Source: Haloarcula sp.
GTDB lineage: Archaea > Halobacteriota > Halobacteria > Halobacteriales > Haloarculaceae
Length of the DNA stretch: 5,157 nucleotides
Direction: 5' to 3'
Assembly: GCA_028275075.1 (NCBI GenBank)
Contig: JAQCNK010000261.1
Location: forward strand, 1 to 5,157
Part shown: piece after piece, positions 5,142-5,157 of the stretch
Layout: every line of letters begins with the position of its first letter
Numbering within the stretch: the stretch's first letter is position 1
The notes under the pieces: model-generated
What the model saw: the letters and a program-made list of their open reading frames with translations, nothing else
What the model was told of the DNA's origin: nothing
Database searches by the model: none
Position numbers and translations under genes: made by a program

Positions 5142-5157
5142 ATGGACAACGAACCAT
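5142..5157 (+). CDS. Start of an unidentified gene, cut by the window edge
   Basis: Only five codons are visible (MDNEP), too few to identify a product. The call rests on the promoter: a BRE/TATA-like stretch 20-30 bases upstream places the transcription start at this ATG. The acidic first residues suit a haloarchaeal protein. A different open frame from an ATG at 5017 also runs off the edge, but it starts inside the repeat element and has no promoter. Confidence 0.45.

Noticed and set aside
5017..5157. 47-codon open frame from an ATG at 5017 running off the edge (MNGISQYAFG...)
   Set aside because: Its ATG spans the end of the repeat element and it has no promoter. An open frame this long is common by chance here. 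The ATG at 5142 has a much better promoter. Sequence beyond the window would settle it.

Overview
The window is haloarchaeal chromosomal DNA. The supporting signs are GC-rich coding sequence, strongly acidic proteins, TATA-like boxes about 22-30 bases before start codons with no Shine-Dalgarno sequence (leaderless transcription), an archaeal/eukaryotic-type clamp-loader subunit, and a member of the archaeal DUF460/COG2433 family. A Haloarcula-like genus is possible, but the genus cannot be fixed from the sequence alone.

Layout. (1) Positions 1-1160, minus strand: threonine synthase (thrC), complete at its N-terminus and cut by the left edge just before its C-terminus. (2) Divergent from it, a short plus-strand gene (about 1317-1511) for a two-helix membrane protein of unknown function. 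(3) Positions 1512-1831 hold no gene. They carry a nested pair of about 80-bp inverted-repeat elements at 1561-1727, followed by the TATA box of the next gene. (4) Positions 1832-3808, plus strand: a 658-residue DUF460/COG2433 protein with two RuvC/RNase H-like halves, a long charged coiled coil and a conserved-looking C-terminal domain. (5) Positions 3882-4895, plus strand: a divergent replication factor C small subunit (RfcC/RfcS2-like). (6) Positions 4896-5141 hold no gene. They carry a third copy of the about 80-bp element, an inverted repeat and a good promoter. (7) A new gene appears to start at 5142 and leaves the window after five codons.

How the genes relate. The DUF460 protein and RfcC lie head-to-tail, 73 bases apart. 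They may be co-expressed; RfcC acts in clamp loading, while a nucleic-acid role for the DUF460 protein is only inferred from its fold. Threonine synthase is an unrelated biosynthetic gene on the other strand.

Most interesting signal. There are three related, fully symmetrical, roughly 78-86-bp elements. Each has terminal inverted repeats of the type TACTGGTGGCTGTAA and an imperfect hairpin exactly at its centre. One is inserted into another with a TAA target duplication, and cutting out 81 bases restores the symmetry of the host element. This looks like a family of miniature inverted-repeat transposable elements (MITEs). No autonomous partner is present in the window.
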